A stretch of DNA of 64,000 nucleotides from Psoroptes ovis. Lineage: Eukaryota; Arthropoda; Arachnida; Sarcoptiformes; Psoroptidae. Of this stretch, positions 49,393 to 62,094 are shown piece by piece. The position numbers were made by a program, and so were the translations under genes. The notes under the pieces were generated by a model that worked only from the letters and a program-made list of their open reading frames with translations, was not told the origin of the DNA and did not search any database. Every line of letters starts with the position of its first letter. Positions within the stretch are counted from its first letter, which is position 1. The stretch is from positions 1,054,001-1,118,000 of the forward strand of contig PQWQ01000002.1 of assembly GCA_002943765.1 (NCBI GenBank), read 5' to 3'.

Positions 49393-50900
49393 ATGATTCA
49401 AAAAGGAAAAAAACGATTGATATCTGAATTAAAAAAAGCTTTAAAACAAAATCCATTTGAGAGATTAATACAATTGTATATTGATTATCGTATTGTACCA
49501 TATAAAGATAAAAATGAAATTATCTATAATAAATATTATGATGATGAAAAGAAATTACAATTAAGCAATCAATATGTTGTCAAGATAACGAAAATTTTAT
49601 TCATTATCAATATGATACGATTCGCATTGATAATAATATATGCTGGAAATGACCGTCTATCAGTGATTGATAATTTTTCATTATCTTTGCCATATTTTTC
49701 AAATCAAAAAGGTAAACTAATACGCCTTTTTCATTTTTGTATAAGTATAACCATTTTTGTTGGTACATTCACCGGTAAGCATCAGTTTTTTCACAAACAA
49801 TTTATTTAATAGTAATAAATTTTATTGATCAAACTTTCAAAAACATGATTCGAAAATATTTTTACAAAAACTGTTTTTTAGCACTGGAGTGGTTTAAAAT
49901 TTTTTCCGATAGAAGACGTATGATGAATTTAATTAACCCAATTTTATCGGCAAATCGCATTTATGAAAATTATATTGAAAAGATTAATAACAATAGTAAT
50001 AATTTTAATCATAATATTTATAAGATAAAAGAAGATCAATTACTGAAAACATTGTCTATGAAAGCTAATTTTCTTTTATTATTATTAAAATCGAATGCAT
50101 TATTAGTTCCAACTGTATACATGATATTTATGAATTATGATTTTCATAAAAATCATCATAAAGAAATTTTCATTAATTCCAATCTTTCATTGATTTTGCG
50201 AAGAATTTTGATGGATTCATGTTTGGCATATCAGTCCAATTTTTTCTTCAAATTGATGTCAGGTTTTATACAATACTTATATCAAGCGAATTCATGGTTT
50301 AAGTTTAATTATGAAAAATTATACAATCAACATAAGCTATTTTTTGCATTAATGAATTCAAGGAATGATGTTTCCAGAATCAAAGAGATCAATATCAGCA
50401 AGTTAAAAATTATTCATACAAGGAAATTCATAAAAAAATGTAATTCAATTAACACTGATGCGTTCAAATTATCTATTGAATTATCAAGAATATTGTTTAT
50501 ATTTTATGCTTTATTTCTAATTTCAATGGATTATCAATTATATTTAGCCATTATTTATTATCATTTAGGATTTTTTGGGGTTGTCATGATTACATTTTTT
50601 TCATTATCGACATTATTAATTCTAATTTTTTTAGCCCTTTGGACTGAAATAAATCGAAATTCAAAACGAATAACACAAATCATTAACGATAATCTATATA
50701 ATAATCAACAAAATTTTCATTATTATTCATTAAAGAATGTGTTACAACTAGAAGAGTTGGAACAACAATTGTTCAATAACTTGATCGGTTATAACTGAGG
50801 CCGTATGTTTACGTTTACTAATTTAGAAGTTATCAAAATAATGCTGGGTTTCATAGTGAATTTTATGATGGTTTGGAACTTATATCAACATTATTTTTAA
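49393..50900 (+). pseudogene. Gustatory-receptor-like protein, array copy 3, with in-frame TGA
   Basis: Two exons, 49393-49774 and 49882-50900, same phase-1 intron (GTAAGC donor). The frame is open except for TGA at 50796-50798, where copies 1 and 2 have TGT for the Cys of IGYNCGRMF. Beyond it the frame stays open for 33 codons that match the other copies (GRMFTFTNLEVIKIMLG, ending YQHYF) to the TAA at 50898-50900. The stop removes the last membrane helix and the conserved C-terminal motif. No other lesion was seen, and the upstream block is retained, so inactivation, if real, is recent. Alternatives are a segregating null allele, a sequencing error, or stop-codon readthrough as reported for some insect olfactory receptor genes. 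The base after TGA is G, not the CTA context linked to efficient readthrough. The truncated product would have about 433 residues. Confidence 0.75.
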
Positions 50901-51773
50901 AATTTAGAAAAAAGGACAAGTGAACCAATCGATAGCGTCAACAAATAATTATTATTATGACATTAAAGAAAAGAAAAAATGTAATTAAAAACAGCAACAA
51001 AAACATAATGCATTTATTGGTTAACATTTTAAATAAAGGATTCTTGTATCAAATTATGAGGCGAAATTTTATCAAGAAAAAAATTGACTTTTCTCATGAA
51101 CAAAACAAATCAATCGAATTTTTAAGAATTTTCAATGATCATGAATTATTTTAATCGATAGTATAAATTATGAATTGAGAAAAATTCATATTTTTTTATT
51201 GCTCCATTCACATAATAATGAAAAATGATAATAAAAATGTCAAATATATTGATTTTTTTGGAAATTTTTTTTATTGAAATAAATTGAGTAGTAGAATAGT
51301 CTATGCCAAAATTCGACTAATAATCTTTAATGTAGCGACTGTTTTTGAAATGAAAACAGATGATAATTAACGAAATTTCTGTTGAAGTGAAAAATTAAAT
51401 TTTTTATCCAATTTCTAAAGGGGAAAATTCATTTCCTACACTTCTTATAACAAATAATTGAAGAATAATTAAAAATATAATTATAAATAATAATTAATCA
51501 TAATTGAAGAGTTTCGTTTCTGTTTCTTTCATCCATTACGTTCATTCGTCTTAGACAATAATTCAATTTCATCTAATTTAAGTGCTTTTCATTGCTAGTT
51601 GTTCGAGTTTAAATATGAAAAATTAAGTGAAAATAAAATAGAACAAGAAGAGATAAAGAATCGTCATCAATGTTATCACTGACTTTGGCAATTATTATGA
51701 CTTTTTTTCATGGAAATTAATCATTCTTATTTTGTGATTCACTATTCATCTATGACAAAAATAATCAAACAAA
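50901..51773. other. Spacer between receptors 3 and 4
   Basis: AT-rich, with no convincing gene. A short open frame at 50957-51154 is Lys/Asn-rich and not similar to the receptors in any clear way. The upstream block of copies 1-3 is not recognisable before copy 4. Confidence 0.4.
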
Positions 51774-53219
51774 ATGATACGACCAATTGTTCAATTTTTA
51801 AAATCTTTTGAACAAAATCCATTCGATAGATTAATACAGATATTCATTGATTATCGAATTGTTCCATTCAAAACAGTGGATGAAATTGTTTATCATAAAT
51901 ATTTTTTTGATAGACAAAAATCTCAATTATCGAATAGATATATGATTAGATTGATAATATTTTTTTATATTGCTAATTTTATACGTTTTACATTGATAAC
52001 AATATATGCAGGAAAAGATTGTTTATTGGTGATTGATAAATTTACATTATCATTCCCATATTTTTCAGATGGAGGTGAAAAATTAGTACGTGCATTTCAT
52101 TTTTCAACTTATATGATAATCACTGTTGGAACATTCATAGGTAAATATTTATGAATTGTTTTTGATATTTTATTTGTCTTGAATAAATTGATTTTGAATA
52201 AATTTATAATCTTAATATTTTAGCATTAGAATGGTTCAGCATGTTTGTGAATAAAGATCGTATGATCAAAGTAATTAATCCATTATTACATTTGAATAGA
52301 AAATATAAAAAATTATGCAGAAGAATAGCTAGAAATTTTAGAAAAGGAAGCGATAATTATGATTTGAAATTGGCTAAATTGATGAAATCATATTGCATTA
52401 AAGCAAATATTTTTTTCGTTATTTTTGAAACAATAATATTTCTATTTCCAATAATTGCATATTCAATCATGAATATTGATTTTTATTTTAATTTTTATGA
52501 AGAAATTTTCTTAAAATTCAATTTAGTATTGATAGTGCGAAGAGCAATATGGGATTTAATATTAACATTTCAAGCAAAATATTTATTTCAATATGTATCA
52601 GGCTTTCTACAATATTTATTTCAAACAAATTTATGGTTTAGATTTAATTATCAAAAATTATTTCATGCACATCAATTACATGTATCGATGGTCAATTATA
52701 GTATAGAATGGAAAATTATATACATAAGAAAATTCATAAAACGCTGTAATCGATTAAATCATTCGGCATTTTTATTATCGAAAGAATTATCATCAATAAT
52801 AATGGTCATATATCTATTATATGTGATTGCTTTAGATTTTGAATTATATTTATTGATAACATACACACATTTATTATTATTTCAATTTTTTATTGTTTCA
52901 TTTTTTTTTATTTACAATATTTTTTGCCATATTTTTCTTTGCAAACGTTTGTAAATTGAATCAATATTCAAAACAGATTATTAGTATTGTTCATTATAAT
53001 TTATATGCTAGTCAAAATTATTACAAATATTCATACACAAACACATTGAGATTATTCGAGCTAGAATATCAATTAACACATAATTATGTTGGCTATGATT
53101 GTGGTCATATTTTTAAATTCACAAGTTTTACTTTGTTATCGACGGCGATCGCTTTTGTATTGAATTTACTAATGATTTCAAAATTTTTCAGAAAATTGAA
53201 TTATTTAGAAAGAACATGA
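51774..53219 (+). pseudogene. Gustatory-receptor-like protein, array copy 4, with apparent frameshift
   Basis: Exon 1 is 51774-52140 and exon 2 starts at 52224, with the same phase-1 intron (GTAAAT donor). The protein keeps the family blocks NPFDRLIQIFIDYRIVPFK, LEWFSMFVNKDRMIKVINP, LWFRFNYQKLFHAHQL and VGYDCGHIFKFT, but is clearly more diverged than copies 1-3. Reading fails at a T9 run at 52901-52909: the upstream frame ends at 52954, and the homologous C-terminal part continues in another frame to 53217-53219 (KLNQYSKQI aligns with the NRNSKRM region of copies 1 and 2). One T fewer would restore a single frame. This may be a true frameshift or a homopolymer sequencing error. The downstream part shows no other damage. 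Confidence 0.7.
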
Positions 53220-53754
53220 CAAATTATCGATTTCAACCATGAATAATTATAATTGTTTAATTTATTCAAAGTTTCACTGTAAGTTTCAAGTCTTATTTCA
53301 CTGTATTTCATTTATTTTTATAGATTAAAGGAAAGAGCATTTAAAATATTATATTTTGTATCGATAAATCGATTCTTAGAAAAAGTATTAATTAAAAGAA
53401 ATGTTTCAATGATATTTCTGAATTCAATAAAATTATTCGATAATTTAAATTAAAAAAACTCGAAATTTTTTTCTTAGTTCAAGAGAAAAAAAAATATTTG
53501 AATCGGTTGCCATGTCAAACATTTTGAATAATCATGCATTTGAAGTTTGATTAAATCACATTACATAAATTCATTAAATTTTATGTAAATAGACCAATTG
53601 ATTTTGTTTTGAAAATTTATTTGCATTGTTCTTCTTTAGACAAATTTCGAAATATTTTAATATTTATGTTCTATTCTCAAAGGAATAAAGTCAATCATCT
53701 TTAAACATTGACATTTAAAATGTTTCAGCAAAACAAATGAATACAGTGTAGAAA
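53220..53754. other. Spacer between receptors 4 and 5
   Basis: About 535 bp of AT-rich DNA with no gene visible. It contains the presumed promoter of copy 5. Confidence 0.4.
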
Positions 53755-55170
53755 ATGAAGAAAAATAAAGCTAGTAAACCTTTCTATTTGAAAACAAATC
53801 CTTTTTTGCGATTATTTCTTTTAGCGATAAAATTTCATCTATTACCCTTTGATAGCAAAAATGACCGTCTAGATTTTGATCATTATTCATACAATCTAAA
53901 TGGTTATATACCATTGAAATATTATTTGGCCATTCTATATTTTGTCAACATGTTTAGACTTTTCATGAATTTGATATTGGCCGGTAATGATGAATTTTCA
54001 TTCACAAATGGCAGCATATTCATTCCTTATTTTATATATGAAAATAAGTTAAATAGAAGAGCATTACATTTTACAGTGATATTAATGATAGCAGTCGCCA
54101 TTGTCGCATGTAAGTATTCGATAATAAATTTTTTAGAATTCAGAACTGAAAATTCTATTCATTAATCCATATCAATAGATCTCGTGTGGTTAAGAATATT
54201 CACTTCATCTAAAAAAACAACATCAATATTATATCCGGTCAAAAATTTGAGTGAAATTTTTGAAAAATTTAAACTTCTTGACCAAGTGCCGCAAAAGAAA
54301 ATCAGTGAAGGGTCAAAATTTAAATATAGAAAAATGGAAAAATTGTGTTTGATTGAAAATATAACATTGAGAATATTAATATCTATATGTATATTATTTC
54401 CATCAATAATATTGATATTGATGATGGTCGATCATTATTATGGCTATTATCAAACTAATAAATATGCAAAATATTGGTTATTATTCTTGATAAGACGCAT
54501 AGTAATGGATGCATATTTTGCATATTTAATATGGTTTGCAATATTAATATTTTCGGCATTCATACAATATAATTTTCTTGTAACATCATGGTTTAATATT
54601 CAATATGGTAATATTTATTTAAAATTCAAAAAATCAAATCAGTCAATAAAATATTTGGATTTCTATATGAAGAAATATTCGAAAAAAATAACGGAAAAAA
54701 ATCATAGGGCAATGAATTTAACACGACATTTATCAAAAATATTATTCGCATTACACACATTTTATCTAATAGGTATTAATCTAATGTTATTCTTAATGAT
54801 TGATGAACGTACTACGGTCATGCTGAAAATGTGTGCCTTATTCATATTCGTTAGTTTGATAATTTTAATATTTTTTTTATATACACTATTATCAAGACTG
54901 AATTCAAGTTCACATTGTGTATTACCAATCATAAAACATTATTTATATTATAATGATCGAAAATTATCTGAAAATGATTCACAATCTATTTGTAAATATT
55001 TAAAGTATTTAAAATTGATCGAATTAGATAATCAAATCAATGAAGATTATATTGGTTATGATTGTAATAATATATTTGTTTATAATCATCAATCAAATTT
55101 AGTTTCAATTGGAACATTTTTTGCAAATTTATTGATGATTATCAATTTATTCGTATTGTTCCGCAATTGA
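53755..55170 (+). CDS. Gustatory-receptor-like seven-transmembrane protein, array copy 5 (diverged)
   Basis: Two exons, 53755-54109 and 54179-55170, with a phase-1 intron (GTAAGT donor, acceptor caatag) in the same position as in the other copies give 448 residues. Retained family features are the N-terminal NPFLRLFLLAIKFHLLPF, LAGNDEFSF (compare YAGNDRLSV), FWRR-type helix IRRIVMDAYFAY, and the C-terminal IGYDCNNIFVYNHQSNLVS followed by the last helix. The Cys-Gly of the C-terminal motif is Cys-Asn here. It shares only part of its residues with copies 1-3 and looks like an older branch. No stop or frameshift is present. Function as a chemosensory receptor is inferred from family membership and clustering. 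Confidence 0.65.
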
Positions 55171-56831
55171 TTTATATTACTATTTATACTAAGAGAATAA
55201 TTAAATTCTATTCTTTCTGTTTATAATCGATACCATATTTGTATGATTATTCAAATTTATGATAATTTTCAATGGAATAAATTTTTTTCCTTTTTTTTCT
55301 CATTCAAAAGTTTTCGATCAATAATCTAACCATTCAAACAAATCGATAAATTTACAAATAGTTTCAATATTTGCAATTCGTTTTTGGGAAAATTATGAAG
55401 AATTGAATTAAAATAAAGTCAAATGAAAAAAACAAATAATAATATTATCATTTGTTTTCGATTCAATCGATCATCATTTTATTCATTGAAATAAATATAA
55501 CTATTGATCATTTACTTTTATTCAATAAAAATGAATTCATTTTACAAAAAGAAAAAGAAAAAGAAAAATGACTAAAATGATAATGATATTTTTTTTGTAC
55601 TCATGTTTTGGGCTCAATTGTTTTTATGTATAGTAAATATCATTAAAATCATTGATTTTTGATATATTGGAACATTTTAAAATATGTATAAAGAAGAAAA
55701 AAAATAACAAAGAAAAAATATATAGCGATATTGATAATAATTATTACAATTATATAATACAAATAACAAAGAAGACAAGAGAAGAAAAGAAAAAAATATA
55801 CAAATATATAGAGTTAACAATTTAACAAAAAGAAAAATTACATTAAAAGTAATAAGAACAATAAGAAAAGAATAGAGATGATCATAATAATAATAATGAA
55901 TTTTTTTAAAAATTAACAAATTATAAATTGAAATTAATTAGATAAAATATAAAATAAATTAAAATAAATTCAGGCTCTTACGACGTCAACATATTCACTT
56001 ATGGTCGATATAATCATTTTGTGTTTTTTGAAATTATAACAAAAAAAAAAAAAAAAAAAAAACAGAAAATAAAAATTTTCTTTCAACGAAAAAAAAAAAG
56101 AAGAAACACAGAGAGTGTTCAACGTGATATTAAAGAAATTTTAAATTAATTTGACTATAATTCAATCATATCAATGAATGGATGAATACATTTTTTTCTT
56201 CAGTGTTTCAGGACGAAAATCTATTCTTCTGATATATATATTATGTATTTTGTGTGTTTATTTGTTTGATAAATGAATTAATGAATTTTTTTTTTTTCGA
56301 TAAATTTATCGTTGAAAAAAAATTAAAAATTGTCTATTGAATTTTCTATTGCGAATACAAAACCGAATACAGAAACAAAGAACAAAAAAATTAAGCTGAT
56401 AAATCAATTTTTTTTCGAAGAAAAAAAATTTAATAAGACAATATCGTTTTACTGCTGGAAAATTATTATTTCATCTCATGTCGGATGCTATTGTCTAGTA
56501 TCTACTATAGTTTCTATTGAAATTGCTTGTGCCTGCATGTCAGTGTGTGAGTGTGTGTGTGTTTGATAGCTGATATCGGTATGGTTTCATTTTTCAATTT
56601 AAATTGAATTTTTTGTGTATGTTCGCTTGTGTTAATTTGATTTTATTCATTATTTTTTTTTCATGGAAACAATAAAAAAATCATAAATTTTGTCATGTTT
56701 TACTTGGTTGTTTTATTTGGCAATAAATTATTGAAAATTTAGGAAAATCAAAGAAAAAAGGGATTGATGATTAATGAAGAAATAGAAGAAATGAAAAAAT
56801 TTTCGTCATTTTCATCATATCTCCATTAACA
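55171..56831. other. Intergenic region, receptor array / Rim 3' flank
   Basis: About 1.65 kb without a gene; both neighbours end here (convergent). It holds an A22 run (56041-56062) and several Lys/Phe-coding A/T-rich stretches. The right part must contain the 3' untranslated region of Rim. Confidence 0.5.
56041..56062. repeat. A22 homopolymer
   Basis: Uninterrupted run of 22 A in the receptor/Rim convergent spacer, followed within 30 bp by a second A-rich stretch. Confidence 0.8.
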
Positions 56832-59800
56832 TCAACTAAAACTATCCATTGATGCTGACATTAATGATCCACCTCCAGATATGGATCCACCACCCCCACC
56901 GCCTCCAATATTTTTTAAATTACTACCGCCGCCGCTACCACTTCCACCGCTTCCACCACTTTTCGTTGATGATTGTGTTGGTAAACTGATTGCTGATGAT
57001 TCACTAAACAATTTGTACCAACCGATAACAATGTTTGATAAATCTAAATCATCTAAAACAATTTGTACAACACCCATAAATGATTTTTTATCCATACGTC
57101 CATAAAGACCATTTACAACAACCTATGCAAAAAATGTTGTGATTGTTCAAATAAACTTTAATTGAAACAAGAAAAAAAATTTTTCTGTTGTAAACATACA
57201 TGTAAAATGCATCCTTTATAATTATCAGTAAATAATAATTGTTGTTGAAATAATGGATCAGATGTTCGGCGAGCTATCTGTGTTTTTGCTTTTGAAATAC
57301 ATTTTCCATTACGAAATAGATAAACTTTAACAAATGGTGCTTTTGGAATATGGAATGGGAATTTCGAAAAGAAAAGAAAATTCAATTAATTTTTTATTCT
57401 TATTCTCAAACAAAACATCATATACCTGGAATTAATTTAGCTTTCTGTTTTGATTGTAATCCACGAGCACGAATCACTTCAACTTCAAGATTTCCTTTAC
57501 GATCATGTAAACTCAATTGTATATCACCGAGATTCGATGCAGCTAATGCTTGCCTGCCAACAATTTGGCCAGGACCTAAGCCTTCAACAAAATTTGAAAA
57601 TTCACCTTCACCACTACCGCCACCAGTGCCTCCAACACCCGAAGATTGAGATGGACGACTTTGTTGTGGCATCCATCTGATACAAAAAAGAATAATAACA
57701 GTAATAATATGAAAATCAATCAATCTCAATCAAAAATCATACAAAATATAATTCATTATAAATTTCAAAAAAAAAAAAAAAAAGTACTCAGTTCTTATTG
57801 AATGAGACAGCAACAGTGATTTCCAAATGGAAAATAGAATAGGAAAAATTCAACAAAACATTGAATTATTATGAAGAATTTTGATGAAAATTCAAGAGAA
57901 ACAAGAATTTCAATCGAATCATTTGGGAAATGTTTTTCAATCTTTCTTTTTTTGTTGATCAAAATAAAATAAACAAAACGAAAAATCTCTTAATCAAATA
58001 TTTTAACATCGATTGACATTTCTTTTATTTATTTTTCGATTTGAATTTGACAAAATTCCACTTCAAATAATAATAATTTTGCCAAAAAGTCTATCGAAAA
58101 TTACACTGTTTTCGTATTATCTATCAATCAAAACATCAAAAAATGTGAAAACAACAAACAAACAAACAAAACAGCAAATCGATTAAAACGAAATTTTTCC
58201 CTACTCCATTTTCAAAACAAATATATTCTGGAAATTGAAAGAAGAATGAAGAAAAAAAAAAATGTAAAAATTACATCCCAAATAATAGGATTTCGTTCAA
58301 GTGTGTGTGTGTCTTTGTGGAGATTCTTGTATATTGTGTGTATGCGGATGTATGTCGCTTTCATAATCATATTGTACACAGAAAAAAGAAAGAAAATTGA
58401 TCATCATCATCATCATCATCATTTTGAAATTTGAAGAAAAAAAATGGTAAAATCAAATACTATATATCAGTGGAAAATCAGTGAATTTTTGATTGGAAAT
58501 AATAACAACAGGAAAAATTCTTTGATGTTGAAAATATTTCAACATCATTTCTTTACTGTGAATCAAGCACCAAAACAGCAAAATCTATTTCATCATCAGT
58601 AAATCATTATTATTATGATTATGATTACGATTTCGATTATTATTATTATGATCGTTATTGTTATTAATAACATTTCCACTTGAATAAATGACAAATATCT
58701 TTTAGGAAGAATTTTTTTCCCTTCTTTTTCTTTTACTTCCATTTCCATTTCCAATTTCAATTTCATTTCTTTTCATTTCATTGCTTTCATACATACATCT
58801 CGCTTCAATCAATTATTTTATCTTTGAATATTATTATTATTTTTCATTATATTCAATGAAATAATAATAATATCAGTGAATCAAAAACGGGAGAATAGTG
58901 GAAAAAAATGAAAACAAATGAAATAAAATTAATGAGAATAATCCAAGTGAATGTTAGTATGAAATGAATATAATATAATTTTGTTTTATTTTACTCAAAA
59001 TTCAATATATCAGTACAAAATTGTTCGGTACATATATTCATTCAAAGGAATATACACCGAATGTACGAATTCTATTTGGCGACAAAAAAAAAAAAAAAAA
59101 AAATTTCGCAGATGAAATGTGTTGATAACATAATGATAATAAATAGTCAATCCAACTTTTTTTCTTTCTTTATTTTTTCAAGATAAGAAATAGTTTTCAA
59201 TGTATGTGTGCTTGTGTGTACAAATAATGTGTGACACAAAGATGAATTCAAATGGATATTATTGTATTATTATTAATAATAATATCATCATTATTATCGA
59301 TTATTTCATACCATTACATTTCATTTTTTTCATTTCGTTTCATTTGTAGCCACTAAAAAAAACTTTTGAAATGGTCTCTCTTATCAACTATTGGACTTGA
59401 AATTATTATTATTGTTGTTATTATCATCATTTTTCAAAATTCAATGGAGAATTTTTCGAGAGAGAGAGAGATGTCTGAATTCACCAATCGAATCGAAAAA
59501 CAGTGAAAAATTGAAACAAAAAACAAAGCAATCAAAATGGCAAAAACTTTTTTTTTTTTTGATAAATAATTGAAAATATCAAAAAATGTTTGAAAATTTT
59601 TTTCTTTGCTTCAGGGTTTTTTTTGAGTTTTTTCAAGCATTCTATTTTGCCAAAATAATTGTAAAAAAATATATGAAACATTTGTTTTTGAAAAAAAATT
59701 GAAATGAAATAGAATAAAAAATAAATGGAAATAATGACGATTAAAATTGGAAAAAATGAAAAAAAAAATTGGATGAAACTTATGGGAAAGGAAACAATAG

Positions 59801-62060
59801 CAAAGCGATAAAGAATAGGAAGAAAATGATACAACAAAAAAATTGTATTTATATGGTTTGGTTTGATATTAAATTAGTGGAAATGAAATAATAATAATAA
59901 TAATAATAAAAAATTGTTGGAACGACATTTGGCAATTTTTCGATTTTACAAATATAAAAAATAAAAACAGAGGAAAAAACATTGAAATTTTTGAAATTTG
60001 GCCTACAAAACAACAAATCATATTTGTTACTATAACCCAAATTTCAATTATGACAAAGATTGGGTTTGGAGGTTCGGTTAGACTGGGAGATATTAATTAA
60101 AATTGGTTTTTTCTTTTTTAGCACACAATTATTCAATTAATCCATACAAAAATCAATTTTTTTTTCAATTGTAATCAAAACTTACATCTCTGAATCACTA
60201 TCTGTTATTGTTTTCATTGTTGATGTAGGTAAATTAATTTGATTATTATCATCATTAACACTTTGATGGCAACCAATATTAATACCTTGACCACTTGCAC
60301 TACTTTCATAGCGAACACTACCAGTCATTGATGATGTACTAAATATTGATATTGGTGAATCCATTTGTATATCACTACCAGTAGTACAACCACCTGAACT
60401 ATTATAATTATGTAAATCAACATTATATGATGATGATGATGGTGCTGCTGCTGCGGCTGGTGTTGTTGTGAAAAAATTTTCTTTTCCAATCATACGATTA
60501 CTACTACCATGTGTAAATGATTTAGGAATAATTTCTTCAGAACGTTGTATGCCGCCATAATAATGGCCACCTGATATCGATTGTTTGTTATGACGAGCAA
60601 ATGGTATCATTTTACTTTTAACTAATTTCGATGATAATTTTGATGTTCTTGATTGTTGTTTATTGGATGTAGCAGCTGTATTCAGTGTTGCCGATGTAAC
60701 GGCTGCTGTTACAGAATTTTCATTCTCATCATCATCATCATCATCTATTCCGATATTCATTACACCATCATTTTTGGTTGCTTGTGAATAACTTTTTTTA
60801 AGCATTTTATTATTTTTTTTACGATTAATACCTTTGAAAATGTTTCGAAAAACAATAACGATAATTGAATCAATGATTTTATATTTATTTTTATTTTTAT
60901 TTTCAAACACAAGCACACACAAAATTTTTACAACAAACACACAAACAAATGAAAGAAAATGGGTAAAATTGGATTACGGAAAAAAAATACGATTCAATGC
61001 ACACACACACACACATTAATGATTATTTCACAAAATGTAAACAAAATTAAATGAACAAAATAATTCAAACACACACACACGCACACATACACGCAAGGAA
61101 TCGGGATAGTGATAGTGTGATATATTTTAGTGTTTCAATATTGAAAAAGTGAATTTTTATATATGAAAATTATTTATGAGTGAATCCATTAATGAGGCAT
61201 AAAAAATATTTTTTTTAATTATTATCCACTCAATATCAAAATATTAGAATTCATTGATTAAAATAGGAGTAAAACAAAAAATTTTTGCATGCATAAATCG
61301 ATTAGTTTTTGAAGATTATTAAATAATGAGAGAAAAATCATAAAAATTGAATCAAAATTCAATGGGTACACACTGGAAAAATAAAAACACACACACAAAC
61401 GTATTGAAAAAACAAATTTCAAAATTTTTGATGACAATCAAAGTGATTAGTTTTATGTGTGCTATGTTTGGGTGTGTGATAATTAAAAGTCATTAAAAAA
61501 ATTGAATAGAATTTGTGTCATAATTGAAAAAACAATAGTCAAAGTGGGAAATATTTGTCAAAACATTATCAAAAGCGACTATCGAAACTTCGACACCTTT
61601 TTAATTGATTTGCTTCAAACACAGCAAATAGATTCACTATCAGTGATATGAAAAAAATTGAGATTTCTTATTTTAATCATCGAAATCGATTAATCAAAAT
61701 TTTTTCAATGAAGCGGATCGAATTTAAAAAAAAAAGAAAAACCCGAGGACGACAAACATTTGGAACCCGAATCAACTTTTAATGATATTTCATTCGGAAA
61801 ATTCCACAACTAAGATAAATGAAACTTTTATTTTAATTTATCCCAAAGGATTAGAGATTTTGTTTAGTATTTCAGACACTGTTGCTGAAGAATAATGATT
61901 TTATGGAAATTTCATAATTATTTCCATTTTGAACTGAGAGTACATTTTGAATATGAAAAATAAAAATACTTTTAATATATTCATTTTCATAAATGAATAT
62001 TGAATATGAGTAAAAATGTTCAGTTAGATACATATTATTGTAAATAGTATACTCTGATTT

Positions 62061-62094
<34 letters not shown>

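Noticed and set aside
50957..51154. Small open frame downstream of receptor copy 3, possibly a receptor remnant
   Set aside because: Only a few words resemble the receptor exon (ttgtatcaaattatgaggcgaaatttt-like) and order and length do not match convincingly.
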